DNA of 64,000 nt from Pseudomonas sp. ICMP22404. GTDB lineage: Bacteria > Pseudomonadota > Gammaproteobacteria > Pseudomonadales > Pseudomonadaceae. The number at the start of each line of letters is the position of its first letter. Position 1 is the first letter of the stretch. The stretch spans positions 1 to 64,000 of the forward strand of contig NZ_VCNG01000019.1 in assembly GCF_006227205.1 (NCBI RefSeq), written 5' to 3'. Under the pieces are notes generated by a model that saw only the letters and a list, made by a program, of their open reading frames with translations, made no database searches and was not told the origin of the DNA. The position numbers and the translations under genes were made by a program. Below are positions 1-7,272 of this stretch, piece after piece.

Positions 1-38
1 GCTTTGAGCTTGAACTCACTGGAATAAGATTTACGCAT
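1..38 (-). CDS. IS3-family transposase OrfA, N-terminal 12 codons only
   Basis: The reverse strand reads ATG at 38-36 followed by RKSYSSEFKLK, the usual opening of IS3-family OrfA proteins (the small helix-turn-helix subunit that is fused by frameshifting to the DDE transposase OrfB). A GAGGTG ribosome-binding site lies seven bases upstream of the ATG. The gene runs off the left edge, so neither the OrfA stop, the frameshift site nor the DDE domain can be assessed. Confidence 0.7.
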   Translation of the reverse strand, partial: MRKSYSSEFKLK

Positions 39-109
39 AGCCAAACACCTCAGATTTGGGCGCCATCATAGCGCCCGATTGAAGTGTCCAAAATCATTAG
101 GCCAGTTCA
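1..109 (-). mobile_element. IS3-family insertion sequence, partial (one end)
   Basis: On the minus strand the segment begins at 109 with TGAACTGGCC and leads, after a leader of about 70 bases, into an ORF that starts like an IS3-family OrfA. IS3-family ends typically begin with TG and close with CA, and the plus-strand sequence here does end in CA at 108-109. The base after 109 continues a REP palindrome whose intact copy lies at 302-329, which fixes the junction at 109/110. The other end lies outside the window, so the subgroup and target duplication cannot be read. Confidence 0.75.
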
Positions 110-464
110 GCTCGCCCGCGAAGGCGGCCGTACAGCCGACCTACCTCTCCGGTCGAACCCCAATCCCATTGTGGGAGCGAGCCTGCTCGCGATAGCGGAG
201 CGTCTGTCACGCAAGTGTTGAATGGGCCGACGCCATCGCGAGCGCTCGCTCCCACAGAGGTTGGTGGTGGATGCAAAGGCTGCGTACACCCCGAGTCCAG
301 TGTGGGAGCGGGCTCGCCCGCGAAGGCGGTCGTACAGCCGACCTACCTCTCCGGTCGAACCCCAGTCCCATTGTGGGAGCGAGCCTGCTCGCGATAGCGG
401 AGCGTCTGTCACGCAAGTGTTGAATGGGCCGACGCCTGTGGGAGCAAGCTCGCTCCCACAGGCG
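110..464. repeat. REP cluster with a 202-bp tandem duplication
   Basis: Six REP-type palindromes lie here: a right half at 110-128 (left half replaced by the IS), 171-198, 231-256 (inverted), 302-329, 373-400, and a perfect palindrome at 433-464. The sequence 110-234 recurs at 312-436 with only two differences (129 and 165 against 331 and 367), so a unit of 202 bp has been duplicated in tandem. There is no credible gene; the ORFs that cross it are REP readthrough. Confidence 0.9.
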
Positions 465-473
465 TGGTGGCGT

Positions 474-510
474 AAAAAATCGTCCGAAAGCAGCAACGCC
501 TTCGGACGAT
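474..510 (-). terminator. Rho-independent terminator of the Tad-type operon
   Basis: A ten-base stem (479-488 with 501-510, loop of 12) is followed on the minus strand by a run of T residues (complement of 474-478). It lies 20 bases downstream of the DUF3613 stop codon and closes the minus-strand operon that begins at 2817. Confidence 0.85.
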
Positions 511-531
511 CCTTTTGGTTTCCAGCACGAC

Positions 532-801
532 TCATTTGCTGCTGGTGATTTCTCCCCCCGACTTCTGTTCAAAGAACTCCGGAATCGGATAGTTGAAACT
601 ATTGAGCCAGCGCTGCATGGCCATTTCACGCTCGGCGGCGGAGGCGGTCTGCAGGTTGGTGGACGCGACCACACCACGAATCTGCAACTGCATCCAGCTT
701 TCCGTGCCTTGTTGCGCGGCCGAAGAGGGCCCCGGCTCGATTGCCCAGGCGGAGGTGGACAGGCATGCGATGCAGACGATCAACAGCTGTTTCGTTTTCA
801 T
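532..801 (-). CDS. DUF3613 family secreted protein of the Flp/Tad locus
   Basis: This 89-residue protein starts at MKTKQLLIVCIACLSTSAWA, a clear cleavable signal peptide, so it is probably periplasmic. The mature part is short and includes SWMQLQIRGVVAS and AEREMAMQRWLNSF, which match what I recall of DUF3613, a family found next to tadD in Pseudomonas Flp pilus loci (PA4298 position). Its role is unknown. I chose the start at 801 rather than the longer frame from 849 because the signal peptide begins there and the extra 16 residues look non-coding. It lies 22 bases after the TadD gene and just before a terminator, so it is the last gene of the operon. Confidence 0.7.
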   Translation of the reverse strand: MKTKQLLIVCIACLSTSAWAIEPGPSSAAQQGTESWMQLQIRGVVASTNLQTASAAEREMAMQRWLNSFNYPIPEFFEQKSGGEITSSK

Positions 802-823
802 CTCTTGAACTCCTCGTAACGCT

Positions 824-1537
824 CTACTTGGCCGCGCCGGATGAGGCATCGACTACCTCATTCGAACGGTCTGCCTGTGTCGTTCCCGTCTTGGTGGCCG
901 AGCCTCTGATCCTCTCAGCGCGGGCCTGGGCATCCGCTACTTGTGCGGGGCTCAACTTGGCCATGCTCGCGAGTTCGGCGGCTTGCTTCCAGTTGTCCTG
1001 GTAAATCAGCAGCGTCACCATGTTGAGGGCGGCCAGGGAATCCGCCTGCCTGAGTTCCATGGCGGTCATGAACTCGAAGCGCGCTTCAGGGATCCGGCGT
1101 TGGTTGAGGTAGACGACACCCAAGTCGTTGCGGATCTTTCCTTCGGTAGGGGCCATTTTCGCCGCGCGTTCAAGGTGCTCGGCGGCGCTGGCATTATCAT
1201 TCTTGGCGACGGCCAGTTGGCCGAGGCCATGTTCTCCATCAGCGGCCAGGCAGGTCCCGAGCAGGCTCTTGTACAACGGCTCTGCCTCGTTGCGGCCCAT
1301 GAGGCGCAGCACCCGGGCCTTGCGCAGGCGGACCTGGACGAGGTCTTCGGGCAGACCTTCGAGGTTCGCCAGGCTGGCGTACAAACGCCCATCATTGGCC
1401 ATGTCATCCGCCAGGTTCAGAGCCAGTTCCTGATCGGAACTGGGCCTGGCGCAACTGGACGGAAGGGAAGCGACTACTCCGTTACTGGCACAGCCGGCGA
1501 GTATCAAGGTCGCCGTTATCGCGATCACTGCTTTCAT
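824..1537 (-). CDS. tadD: TadD-like TPR lipoprotein of the Flp pilus system
   Basis: The 237-residue product begins MKAVIAITATLILAGC, a type II signal peptide with lipobox LAGC (Cys16), so it should be a lipoprotein. The rest is helical with TPR-like repeats (LYASLANLEGLPEDL, ERAAKMAPTEGKIRNDLG, AALNMVTLLIYQDN). TadD is thought to act as a pilotin or scaffold for the Tad secretin, and the gene here directly follows the secretin gene (56-base gap). The longer frame from 1597 adds 20 residues that would bury the signal peptide, so the start at 1537 is preferred. In PAO1 tadZ, tadA, tadB and tadC lie between secretin and tadD; they are absent here. Confidence 0.75.
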   Translation of the reverse strand: MKAVIAITATLILAGCASNGVVASLPSSCARPSSDQELALNLADDMANDGRLYASLANLEGLPEDLVQVRLRKARVLRLMGRNEAEPLYKSLLGTCLAADGEHGLGQLAVAKNDNASAAEHLERAAKMAPTEGKIRNDLGVVYLNQRRIPEARFEFMTAMELRQADSLAALNMVTLLIYQDNWKQAAELASMAKLSPAQVADAQARAERIRGSATKTGTTQADRSNEVVDASSGAAK

Positions 1538-1593
1538 GGAATGTCCTCCGACACCAGGCTGAACCCCCGACCCCTTGCACATCAGGTGCCGGC

Positions 1594-2817
1594 TCATTGG
1601 GAAAGCCCGCTGCGGTTGTCGAACTCGCCGTGTTCGAGGAAGTACATGCGATAGAAATTCGGGTCATAGTTGCGCAGTTGTTCGCCCGGCAATGTCGGCA
1701 GTTGCGCGTCGACGGCCAACGGTTGGACCAGGTGCGGGGTGACGATCATCAGCAGTTCCCGTTCTTCCCGGTCGATGGAGTGGTTACGAAAGAAGGCGCC
1801 GAGAATCGGAATGTCGCCCAGGCCGGGAAACTTGTTCACCTGCGAGGCGTTGCGCGTACTGATCAGGCCGCTGATGACGAAGCTTTCGCCGTCGGCCAGG
1901 GCAATGCTGGTATCGGTACGACGCACGGTGAGCGCTGGAACCAGCGTGCCGGCGATGTTCACGGCATTGGTGAAGTCCAGTTCGCTGACTTCCGGCGCGA
2001 CCTTCAACGCGATGCGGCTTTTGCCGATGACGGTCGGTGTCAGGGTCAGGCGAATGCCGAACTCCTTGTACTCGATGGACACGTTATCGCTGCCGGCGCT
2101 GGGCACTGGAATGGGCACCTCGCCGCCGGCCAGGAAGCTTGCGCTCTGCCCACTGAGGGCCACCAGGCTCGGCCGCGCCAGGGTGTAGGCGAAGCCGCTG
2201 CCTTCCAGCGCGTTGATCATCAGCAAGGTTTGTCCAGTGGCGAAGGACAGGTTGAACATGTCGTTATTGACCGGCAATGAAGGCCGGACCACACCACCGA
2301 TGGTAGGCAAGGTCCTCGGCGCGCCGAACTGGAAGTTGCCACGGCTGCCAAAGATCGAGGTCGAAGCTTCCTTGAGTTTGGTCCGGCTGACCTCGACGAA
2401 ACGGATGTCAGTCTGCACTTGGGCGAGCAGCATCGGATCTTCGGAAGGCACAGTCGCTGCAGTGGTCAGTGCTTCGGTGGCCCTGCCTTTGACGAAGATC
2501 ATGCTCTGGCGGGGCATCTTCGAACACGCTGTCCAGACCATCAGGCTGGTAGCGCCTGGCGCCACGCCCGTGAGAATGAAAGCGTCGCTGCCACTGGGCT
2601 GCACGTCGGCGATTTTCGGGTCGCCTACCGCGAGTTTGGTCACAGGGGCCAGGATGCGCAATTCGCTCTGGAGTCCCTGGCCGACCTCGAAGGTCGCCGG
2701 CAAGTTGTCCAGTTGCGAACAATTGCTGGCTGCGGCCTGCGCCGCATCCAGTCCAAGGCCCATCAGGAACAGGCCATGGATAAAGTGTTTTAACGCGGGC
2801 GCGGTACGATAGCTCAT
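1594..2817 (-). CDS. rcpA: RcpA/CpaC-type secretin of the Flp/Tad pilus
   Basis: The 407-residue protein has an N-terminal signal peptide ending near AAQA (about residue 29), a pilus-assembly N domain at roughly 40-110 (LPATFEVGQGLQSELRI, IADVQPSGSDAFILTG), and a secretin domain at roughly 220-375 (VPIPVPSAGSDNVSIEYKE, GIRLTLTPTVIG, KFPGLGDIPILGAFF). It would form the outer-membrane channel for Flp pili. The length is normal for the family, so it looks intact. It is the first gene of a minus-strand mini-operon with tadD and a DUF3613 gene. No ATPase, prepilin, RcpC or platform gene is in the window, so whether it works alone or serves a Tad locus elsewhere is open. Confidence 0.85.
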   Translation of the reverse strand: MSYRTAPALKHFIHGLFLMGLGLDAAQAAASNCSQLDNLPATFEVGQGLQSELRILAPVTKLAVGDPKIADVQPSGSDAFILTGVAPGATSLMVWTACSKMPRQSMIFVKGRATEALTTAATVPSEDPMLLAQVQTDIRFVEVSRTKLKEASTSIFGSRGNFQFGAPRTLPTIGGVVRPSLPVNNDMFNLSFATGQTLLMINALEGSGFAYTLARPSLVALSGQSASFLAGGEVPIPVPSAGSDNVSIEYKEFGIRLTLTPTVIGKSRIALKVAPEVSELDFTNAVNIAGTLVPALTVRRTDTSIALADGESFVISGLISTRNASQVNKFPGLGDIPILGAFFRNHSIDREERELLMIVTPHLVQPLAVDAQLPTLPGEQLRNYDPNFYRMYFLEHGEFDNRSGLSQ

Positions 2818-3150
2818 AGAATGCTCCTCGACAGACAGGCCGTCCCTAGACTTAACCAGTTGCCTCGGATCATTTATGGGGTCCGGGCTACCCCCCTATC
2901 TCACCACCCGGAAATGAACCCAGGTTACCGAGCGGTGACTGGCGCAAACAGTTCGCCTGAGGCGATTTGCCGGTCACCTTGCTCGCTTCTGATTGACGGT
3001 AGTTCACCCATGGCAAAGCGCCACGCCGAAATTGAAAAAAACGTCTGAAAAGTGGCGGGGGTGAAAAAAGTGATGATGAGTGCGTCAATAAAACGTCTTT
3101 TTTCGGATTTTTTTGGCGCCTCCATGGACAACATCCTTTGGCAGGGGCAC
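2818..3150. other. Intergenic region upstream of the secretin gene
   Basis: No gene is credible here. It must hold the promoter of the minus-strand rcpA operon, but I could not assign -35/-10 boxes with confidence. An imperfect hairpin (GGTGACTGGCGCAAA against TTTGCCGGTCACC, 2934-2978) has a second small palindrome TCGCC-TGA-GGCGA nested in its loop. Further right are AT-rich tracts with the motif AAAACGTCT occurring twice (within 3035-3110). Confidence 0.5.
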
Positions 3151-3184
3151 AAAAAAGCCCGCAGGGTTAACCGTGCGGGCTTTT
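3151..3184 (-). terminator. Rho-independent terminator of the PA2817-like gene
   Basis: The stem GCCCGCA/TGCGGGC is flanked by an A run (3151-3156) and a T run (3181-3184), so it can terminate in both directions. It lies 17 bases past the stop codon of the minus-strand gene at 3201-3608. Confidence 0.85.
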
Positions 3185-3200
3185 GCATGACTGATCGCAA

Positions 3201-3608
3201 TCAGTGCTTGCTGTCCTGGTCCGACATCGCCAGCAATTGCTTCTCCTGGTTCCAGTCGAAAGGTTCGTCATTCTGTTCGGCTTCGAAACGACGTTCCTCG
3301 AGGGCCTGGTACAGGTCGATTTCCTCGTCGGGCATGTAGTGCAGGCAGTCACCGCCGAAGTACCACAGCAGGTCACGCGGCACCAGGTGGGCGATTTGTG
3401 GATAACGGACGATCACCTGGCAGAGGAGGTCCTGGCCCAGGTACTGGCTTTCGATCGGATCGACGGGCAATTGCGCGCGCAATTCATCGAAGCGCTCCAG
3501 GAACAGCGCATGGCTTTCTTCGGGAACCTGTTCGGCCTCACCTACGGCGACCAGGATGCTGCGCAAGTGGTCAAGCAAGACAAGGTGATCGGCAACGACA
3601 TTGGACAC
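3201..3608 (-). CDS. PA2817 family protein, function unknown
   Basis: This 135-residue protein (start VSNVVADHLVLLDHL, end SDQDSKH) resembles the conserved Pseudomonas protein PA2817 and shows no motif that I can tie to a function. It is acidic, largely helical, has no signal peptide or membrane segment, and should be cytoplasmic. A GTG at 3608 is chosen as start because AGGAC sits seven bases upstream; the longer TTG frame from 3629 has no such site. It lies downstream of fadE on the same strand with a 94-base gap, the same neighbourhood as in PAO1, and has its own terminator at 3151-3184. Confidence 0.75.
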   Translation of the reverse strand: MSNVVADHLVLLDHLRSILVAVGEAEQVPEESHALFLERFDELRAQLPVDPIESQYLGQDLLCQVIVRYPQIAHLVPRDLLWYFGGDCLHYMPDEEIDLYQALEERRFEAEQNDEPFDWNQEKQLLAMSDQDSKH

Positions 3609-3702
3609 GAGATAAGTCCTCAAGAGCAAAACGGGCGCGGGAGTATAAAGCGCCTGCGCCGGTTTTTACATGGCCGTGGGTCAGCATGGGGCCAGTCCAA
3701 GA

Positions 3703-6150
3703 TCAACGAACCTTGCCCTCGGCCAGCGTCAGCGCCTCTTTGTCGAAATCGTCCACGTCGATCACCTTGCGCCGCGCCGTTTCGGCTGCGCGCAGGGCCT
3801 GGGCTTCGCCGGCCTGCAGCACACCGGCTTCCAGAGCCGTGTCGATAAGGGGCTCGCCGGGTACCGGCTTGAGCTGACCGTGCTTGAGCGCCGCATGCAA
3901 TTTTTTCTGCAACGGCTGGGCCGCCATCAGCAGGTCGGCGGCGTGTTGCAGGGCGCCGACCGGATCGTCGACCGAGTGGGGGCGATAGCATCCCTGCAGT
4001 AACTCTTCGAGAGTCGGATCGCCCTTGGCCCGGCCGATCACCGCTGCCACTTCCGCATCCAGCCTGTCGCTCGGCCCTTTGTGACGACGGCCGAAGGGGA
4101 ACACCACACAGCGCAGCAGGCCACCCAGCAATCGGTTCGGGAAGTTGGCCAGCAGTTCGTCCAGCGCACGCTCCGACTGGCCGAGACTTTCCTCCATGGC
4201 CCAGGTGAACAGCGGCGTCATGTGGTCCGGCGAATCCAGGTCGTGGTAGCGCTTGAGCGCCGCCGAGGCCAGGTAAAGGTTGCTCAATACATCGCCCAGA
4301 CGCGCCGACAGGCGTTCCCTACGCTTGAGCTCGCCGCCCAGCAGCATCATGCTCAGGTCCGCCAGCAGGGCAAAGGCCGCTGCCTGTCGATTGAGCGCGC
4401 GGAAATACCCCTGGCTCAAGGTGTTGCCGGGAGCCCTGTCGAAATGTCCCAGGCCGAGGTTCAGCACCAGGGTGCTGGCCGCGTTACTGATAGCGAAGCC
4501 GATGTGCTTGAGCAGCAAACCGTCGAACTCGACCAGGGCCTGGTCCTTGTCTTCGCGTGTCGCCAAGGCCATTTCCTTGAGCACGAACGGATGGCAGCGG
4601 ATCGCCCCCTGGCCGAAGATCATCAGGTTGCGCGAGAGGATGTTCGCGCCTTCCACGGTGATGAAGATCGGCGCGCCTTGCCAACTGCGCCCCAGGTAAT
4701 TGTTCGGGCCCATGATGATGCCTTTGCCGCCATGCACGTCCATGGCGTGGCCGATGCACTCGCGGCCGCGTTCGGTCAGGTGGTACTTGAGGATCGCCGA
4801 CAGCACCGAGGGCTTTTCCCCCAGGTCCACCGCGTTGGCGGTCAGCATGCGAGCGGCATCCATCATCCAGGCGTTGCCACCGATACGCGCCATGGCTTCC
4901 TGGATGCCTTCGAAGGCTGACAACGGCACGTTGAACTGTTCCCGCACCTGGGCGTACTGGCCGGTCACCAGGCTGGTGAACTTCGCCGCCCCGGTGCCTA
5001 CAGCCGGCAGGGAAATCGAACGGCCGACCGACAGGCAGTTCATCAGCATCATCCAGCCCTTGCCGAGCATGGGTTGGCCGCCGATGAGGAAGTCCAGTGG
5101 AATAAAGACGTCCTTGCCCCAGTTCGGCCCGTTCATGAACGCTGCACCCAAGGGCAGGTGGCGCCGACCTATATGGACGCCGGGAGTGTCGGTGGGAATC
5201 AGGGCAAGACTGATGCCCAGGTCTTCCTCGTCCCCCAGCAGGTGATCGGGATCATAGGCCTTGAAAGCCAGGCCGAGGAGGGTGGCTACGGGGCCCAGGG
5301 TGATGTAGCGCTTTTCCCAGTTCAGGCGCAGGCCGAGGGTTTCCTGGCCTTGCCAGTCACCTTTGCAGATGACGCCAGTGTCGGGCATTGCACCGGCATC
5401 GGAACCGGCCAGAGGCCCGGTCAGGGCGAAGCATGGAATGTCGTCGCCACGGGCCAGCCGCGGCAGGTAATGGTCACGCTGTTCCTCGGTGCCATAGTGC
5501 AGCAGCAGCTCCGCCGGACCGAGGGAGTTGGGGACCATCACCGTGGAGGCCAGGTCGCCGCTGCGGGTGGCCAGTTTCATCGCCACCTGGGAGTGGGCGT
5601 AGGCGGAGAAACCCTTGCCTCCGTATTCCTTTGGAATGATCAGTGCGAAGAACCCGTGTTCCTTGATGTGCGCCCAGGCTTCGGGCGGCAGGTCCATGGC
5701 CTGGCCGATCTGCCAGTCGCTGACCATGGCGCAGAGTGCTTCGGTGGGACCGTCGAGGAACGCCTGTTCTTCCTCGGTCAGTTGTACCTTGGGATAGGCC
5801 AGTAGCAGATCCCAATCCGGACGGCCGCTGAACAACTCGCCATCCCACCACACCGTGCCGGCGTCGATGGCATCGCGCTCGGTCTCCGACATGGGCGGCA
5901 GGGTCTTCTGGAACCAGTCGAACATCGGCGCGCTGAAATACTTGCGGCGCAGGTCCGGCAGCAGCAAAGGCGCGGCGATGGCGCCGAGCACGACCCAGAG
6001 GATCAGCATCAGTGCGCCTGGCGCGTGGCTGAATATGCCCATCGCCAGCAGGTAGACCGCGACGATCCCCAGCGTGGGCAGCGGGGCGGTGCGCCGATGC
6101 GCCAGCCAGGCTATCCCGACGACCAGAACCAGTATCCACAACAACAGCAT
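3703..6150 (-). CDS. fadE: Membrane-bound acyl-CoA dehydrogenase FadE
   Basis: The 815-residue protein has the architecture of E. coli FadE: two hydrophobic N-terminal segments (about 1-20 and 27-60), an acyl-CoA dehydrogenase core (about 130-500; motifs FALTGPLAGSDAGAMPD, KRYITLGPVATLLGLAFK, DVHGGKGIIMGPNNYLGR, PIFITVEGANILSR), and a C-terminal DUF1974-type region. It should catalyse the first, FAD-dependent step of fatty acid beta-oxidation and pass electrons to ETF, whose genes and quinone oxidoreductase are also in this window (59557-63448). The ATG at 6150 has a strong GGAGG site. Length and motifs are normal. This is the PA2815 position relative to the GST and ABC genes. Confidence 0.93.
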   Translation of the reverse strand: MLLLWILVLVVGIAWLAHRRTAPLPTLGIVAVYLLAMGIFSHAPGALMLILWVVLGAIAAPLLLPDLRRKYFSAPMFDWFQKTLPPMSETERDAIDAGTVWWDGELFSGRPDWDLLLAYPKVQLTEEEQAFLDGPTEALCAMVSDWQIGQAMDLPPEAWAHIKEHGFFALIIPKEYGGKGFSAYAHSQVAMKLATRSGDLASTVMVPNSLGPAELLLHYGTEEQRDHYLPRLARGDDIPCFALTGPLAGSDAGAMPDTGVICKGDWQGQETLGLRLNWEKRYITLGPVATLLGLAFKAYDPDHLLGDEEDLGISLALIPTDTPGVHIGRRHLPLGAAFMNGPNWGKDVFIPLDFLIGGQPMLGKGWMMLMNCLSVGRSISLPAVGTGAAKFTSLVTGQYAQVREQFNVPLSAFEGIQEAMARIGGNAWMMDAARMLTANAVDLGEKPSVLSAILKYHLTERGRECIGHAMDVHGGKGIIMGPNNYLGRSWQGAPIFITVEGANILSRNLMIFGQGAIRCHPFVLKEMALATREDKDQALVEFDGLLLKHIGFAISNAASTLVLNLGLGHFDRAPGNTLSQGYFRALNRQAAAFALLADLSMMLLGGELKRRERLSARLGDVLSNLYLASAALKRYHDLDSPDHMTPLFTWAMEESLGQSERALDELLANFPNRLLGGLLRCVVFPFGRRHKGPSDRLDAEVAAVIGRAKGDPTLEELLQGCYRPHSVDDPVGALQHAADLLMAAQPLQKKLHAALKHGQLKPVPGEPLIDTALEAGVLQAGEAQALRAAETARRKVIDVDDFDKEALTLAEGKVR

Positions 6151-6390
6151 AGGTAGTCCTCCGTGAACCAGGGCAAAACCGACCCACAGAGCTTAGACGG
6201 CATCTGTAAAAGCGGCGGTCAGCGCGATGCGATTGATTTCGTGGGAAACCCCGGATGCATTGCGCCAGTCTGGTTGGCAACAACCGTGGGAAATGGTTCG
6301 TTGCAAAAGTGAGAAAGCGCCGTTGTTTGGCTGAAATGCCATTAACTGTGGACAGATACGGGACGCTAAATCATGCAAGTGAATGCAAGA

Positions 6391-6424
6391 CCTGTGGCGA
6401 GGGGATAAATCCCCTCGCCACAGG
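6391..6424. repeat. Perfect 34-bp palindrome of a second intergenic repeat class
   Basis: CCTGTGGCGAGGGGAT is followed immediately by its exact reverse complement ending CGCCACAGG, with AT/TA in the centre. The sequence class (GTGGCGAGGGGAT) differs from the GTGGGAGCGAGCC REPs elsewhere in the window, but its intergenic position and symmetry are REP-like. It is the only copy of this type here. The rest of the 6151-6455 gap between divergent fadE and the GST gene shows nothing I can name. Confidence 0.7.
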
Positions 6425-6455
6425 GATCAGTTCGGCTCTGGATCGTGGTGACGAT

Positions 6456-6483
6456 TTGAGTCGCGACTGATCGGGCGTATGCT
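6456..6483 (+). promoter_or_regulatory. Predicted sigma-70 promoter of the GST gene
   Basis: TTGAGT (6456-6461) and TATGCT (6478-6483) are separated by 16 bases. Transcription would begin near 6490, giving a short leader with GAGGGA placed seven bases before the ATG at 6516. Confidence 0.6.
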
Positions 6484-6515
6484 GCTGCGGCACTTATCCA
6501 CTGAGGGAAACCGTG

Positions 6516-7139
6516 ATGCTGAAGATCTGGGGTCGGAAGAATTCATCGAATGTCCGCAAGGCGCTGTGGTGCGCCGAAGAGCTGGGGCTGGCCTTCGAGG
6601 CCATCGATGCGGGCGGTGCATTCGGGGTAGTGGACACACCGGAGTACCGGGCGAAGAACCCCAACGGCCGGGTTCCAATGATCGAAGACGACGGTTTCGT
6701 GCTGTGGGAATCCAACACCATCGTGCGTTATCTGCTGGCGCGCCATGTGCCCGGTTCAGCCTGGTATCCGACCGATCTCCAGAAGCGGGCCACGGCTGAC
6801 AAATGGATGGACTGGACCACCTCGTCCTTTGCCGGGCCGTTTCGCACTGTGTTCTGGGGTGTCGTTCGCACGCCAGCCGAGCAGCAGGACTGGCCGGCCA
6901 TCCATGCGGCGATCAAGGAATGCGAGGGCTTGCTGGCAATGGCAGACCAGGCCTTGAGCGAACAGCCCTACCTCTCGGGTGAGGAGATCGGCATGGGCGA
7001 CATTCCCCTGGGCAGTTTCATTTATGCCTGGTTCGAAATGCCCATCGAGCGGGCGACACAGCCTCATCTCGAAGCCTGGTACCGGCGGTTGCAGCAGCGT
7101 CCGGCTTACCGCAAGGCGGTCATGACCGCGTTGACTTAA
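6516..7139 (+). CDS. Glutathione S-transferase family protein
   Basis: The 207-residue protein has a thioredoxin-like N-terminal domain (MLKIWGRKNSSNVRKALWCAEEL; NPNGRVPMIEDDGF holds the cis-Pro, and VLWESNTIVRYL the Glu-Ser pair that binds glutathione) and an alpha-helical C-terminal domain from about 85. It is a cytosolic GST of unassigned substrate, at the PAO1 PA2813 position. The ATG at 6516 fits the GAGGGA site better than the GTG directly before it. It is transcribed away from fadE and a separate ABC operon follows. A second, diverged GST is at 51203-51835. Confidence 0.85.
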   Translation: MLKIWGRKNSSNVRKALWCAEELGLAFEAIDAGGAFGVVDTPEYRAKNPNGRVPMIEDDGFVLWESNTIVRYLLARHVPGSAWYPTDLQKRATADKWMDWTTSSFAGPFRTVFWGVVRTPAEQQDWPAIHAAIKECEGLLAMADQALSEQPYLSGEEIGMGDIPLGSFIYAWFEMPIERATQPHLEAWYRRLQQRPAYRKAVMTALT

Positions 7140-7272
7140 TACTTACTATCGACACGCGTGACTGTACTTGTGCGGCGACGCCAAGCACCATGGCCTTCGT
7201 GCGCCGTGGTTGTATTGCTCGCCGCTCGCCCTCATGTATTCCTTTCCTCCCTTCTTGGTGCGTAGATCCGAT

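Noticed and set aside
207..677. Open frames crossing the REP cluster on both strands
   Set aside because: Their translations are repeated REP readthrough with no ribosome-binding site or homology.
2925..3200. Minus-strand frame of 91 codons between the PA2817-like and secretin genes
   Set aside because: It crosses the terminator at 3151-3184, has no ribosome-binding site and no family resemblance.
3204..3848. Plus-strand frame of 214 codons opposite the PA2817-like gene
   Set aside because: It runs across two minus-strand genes and their gap, with antisense-like composition.
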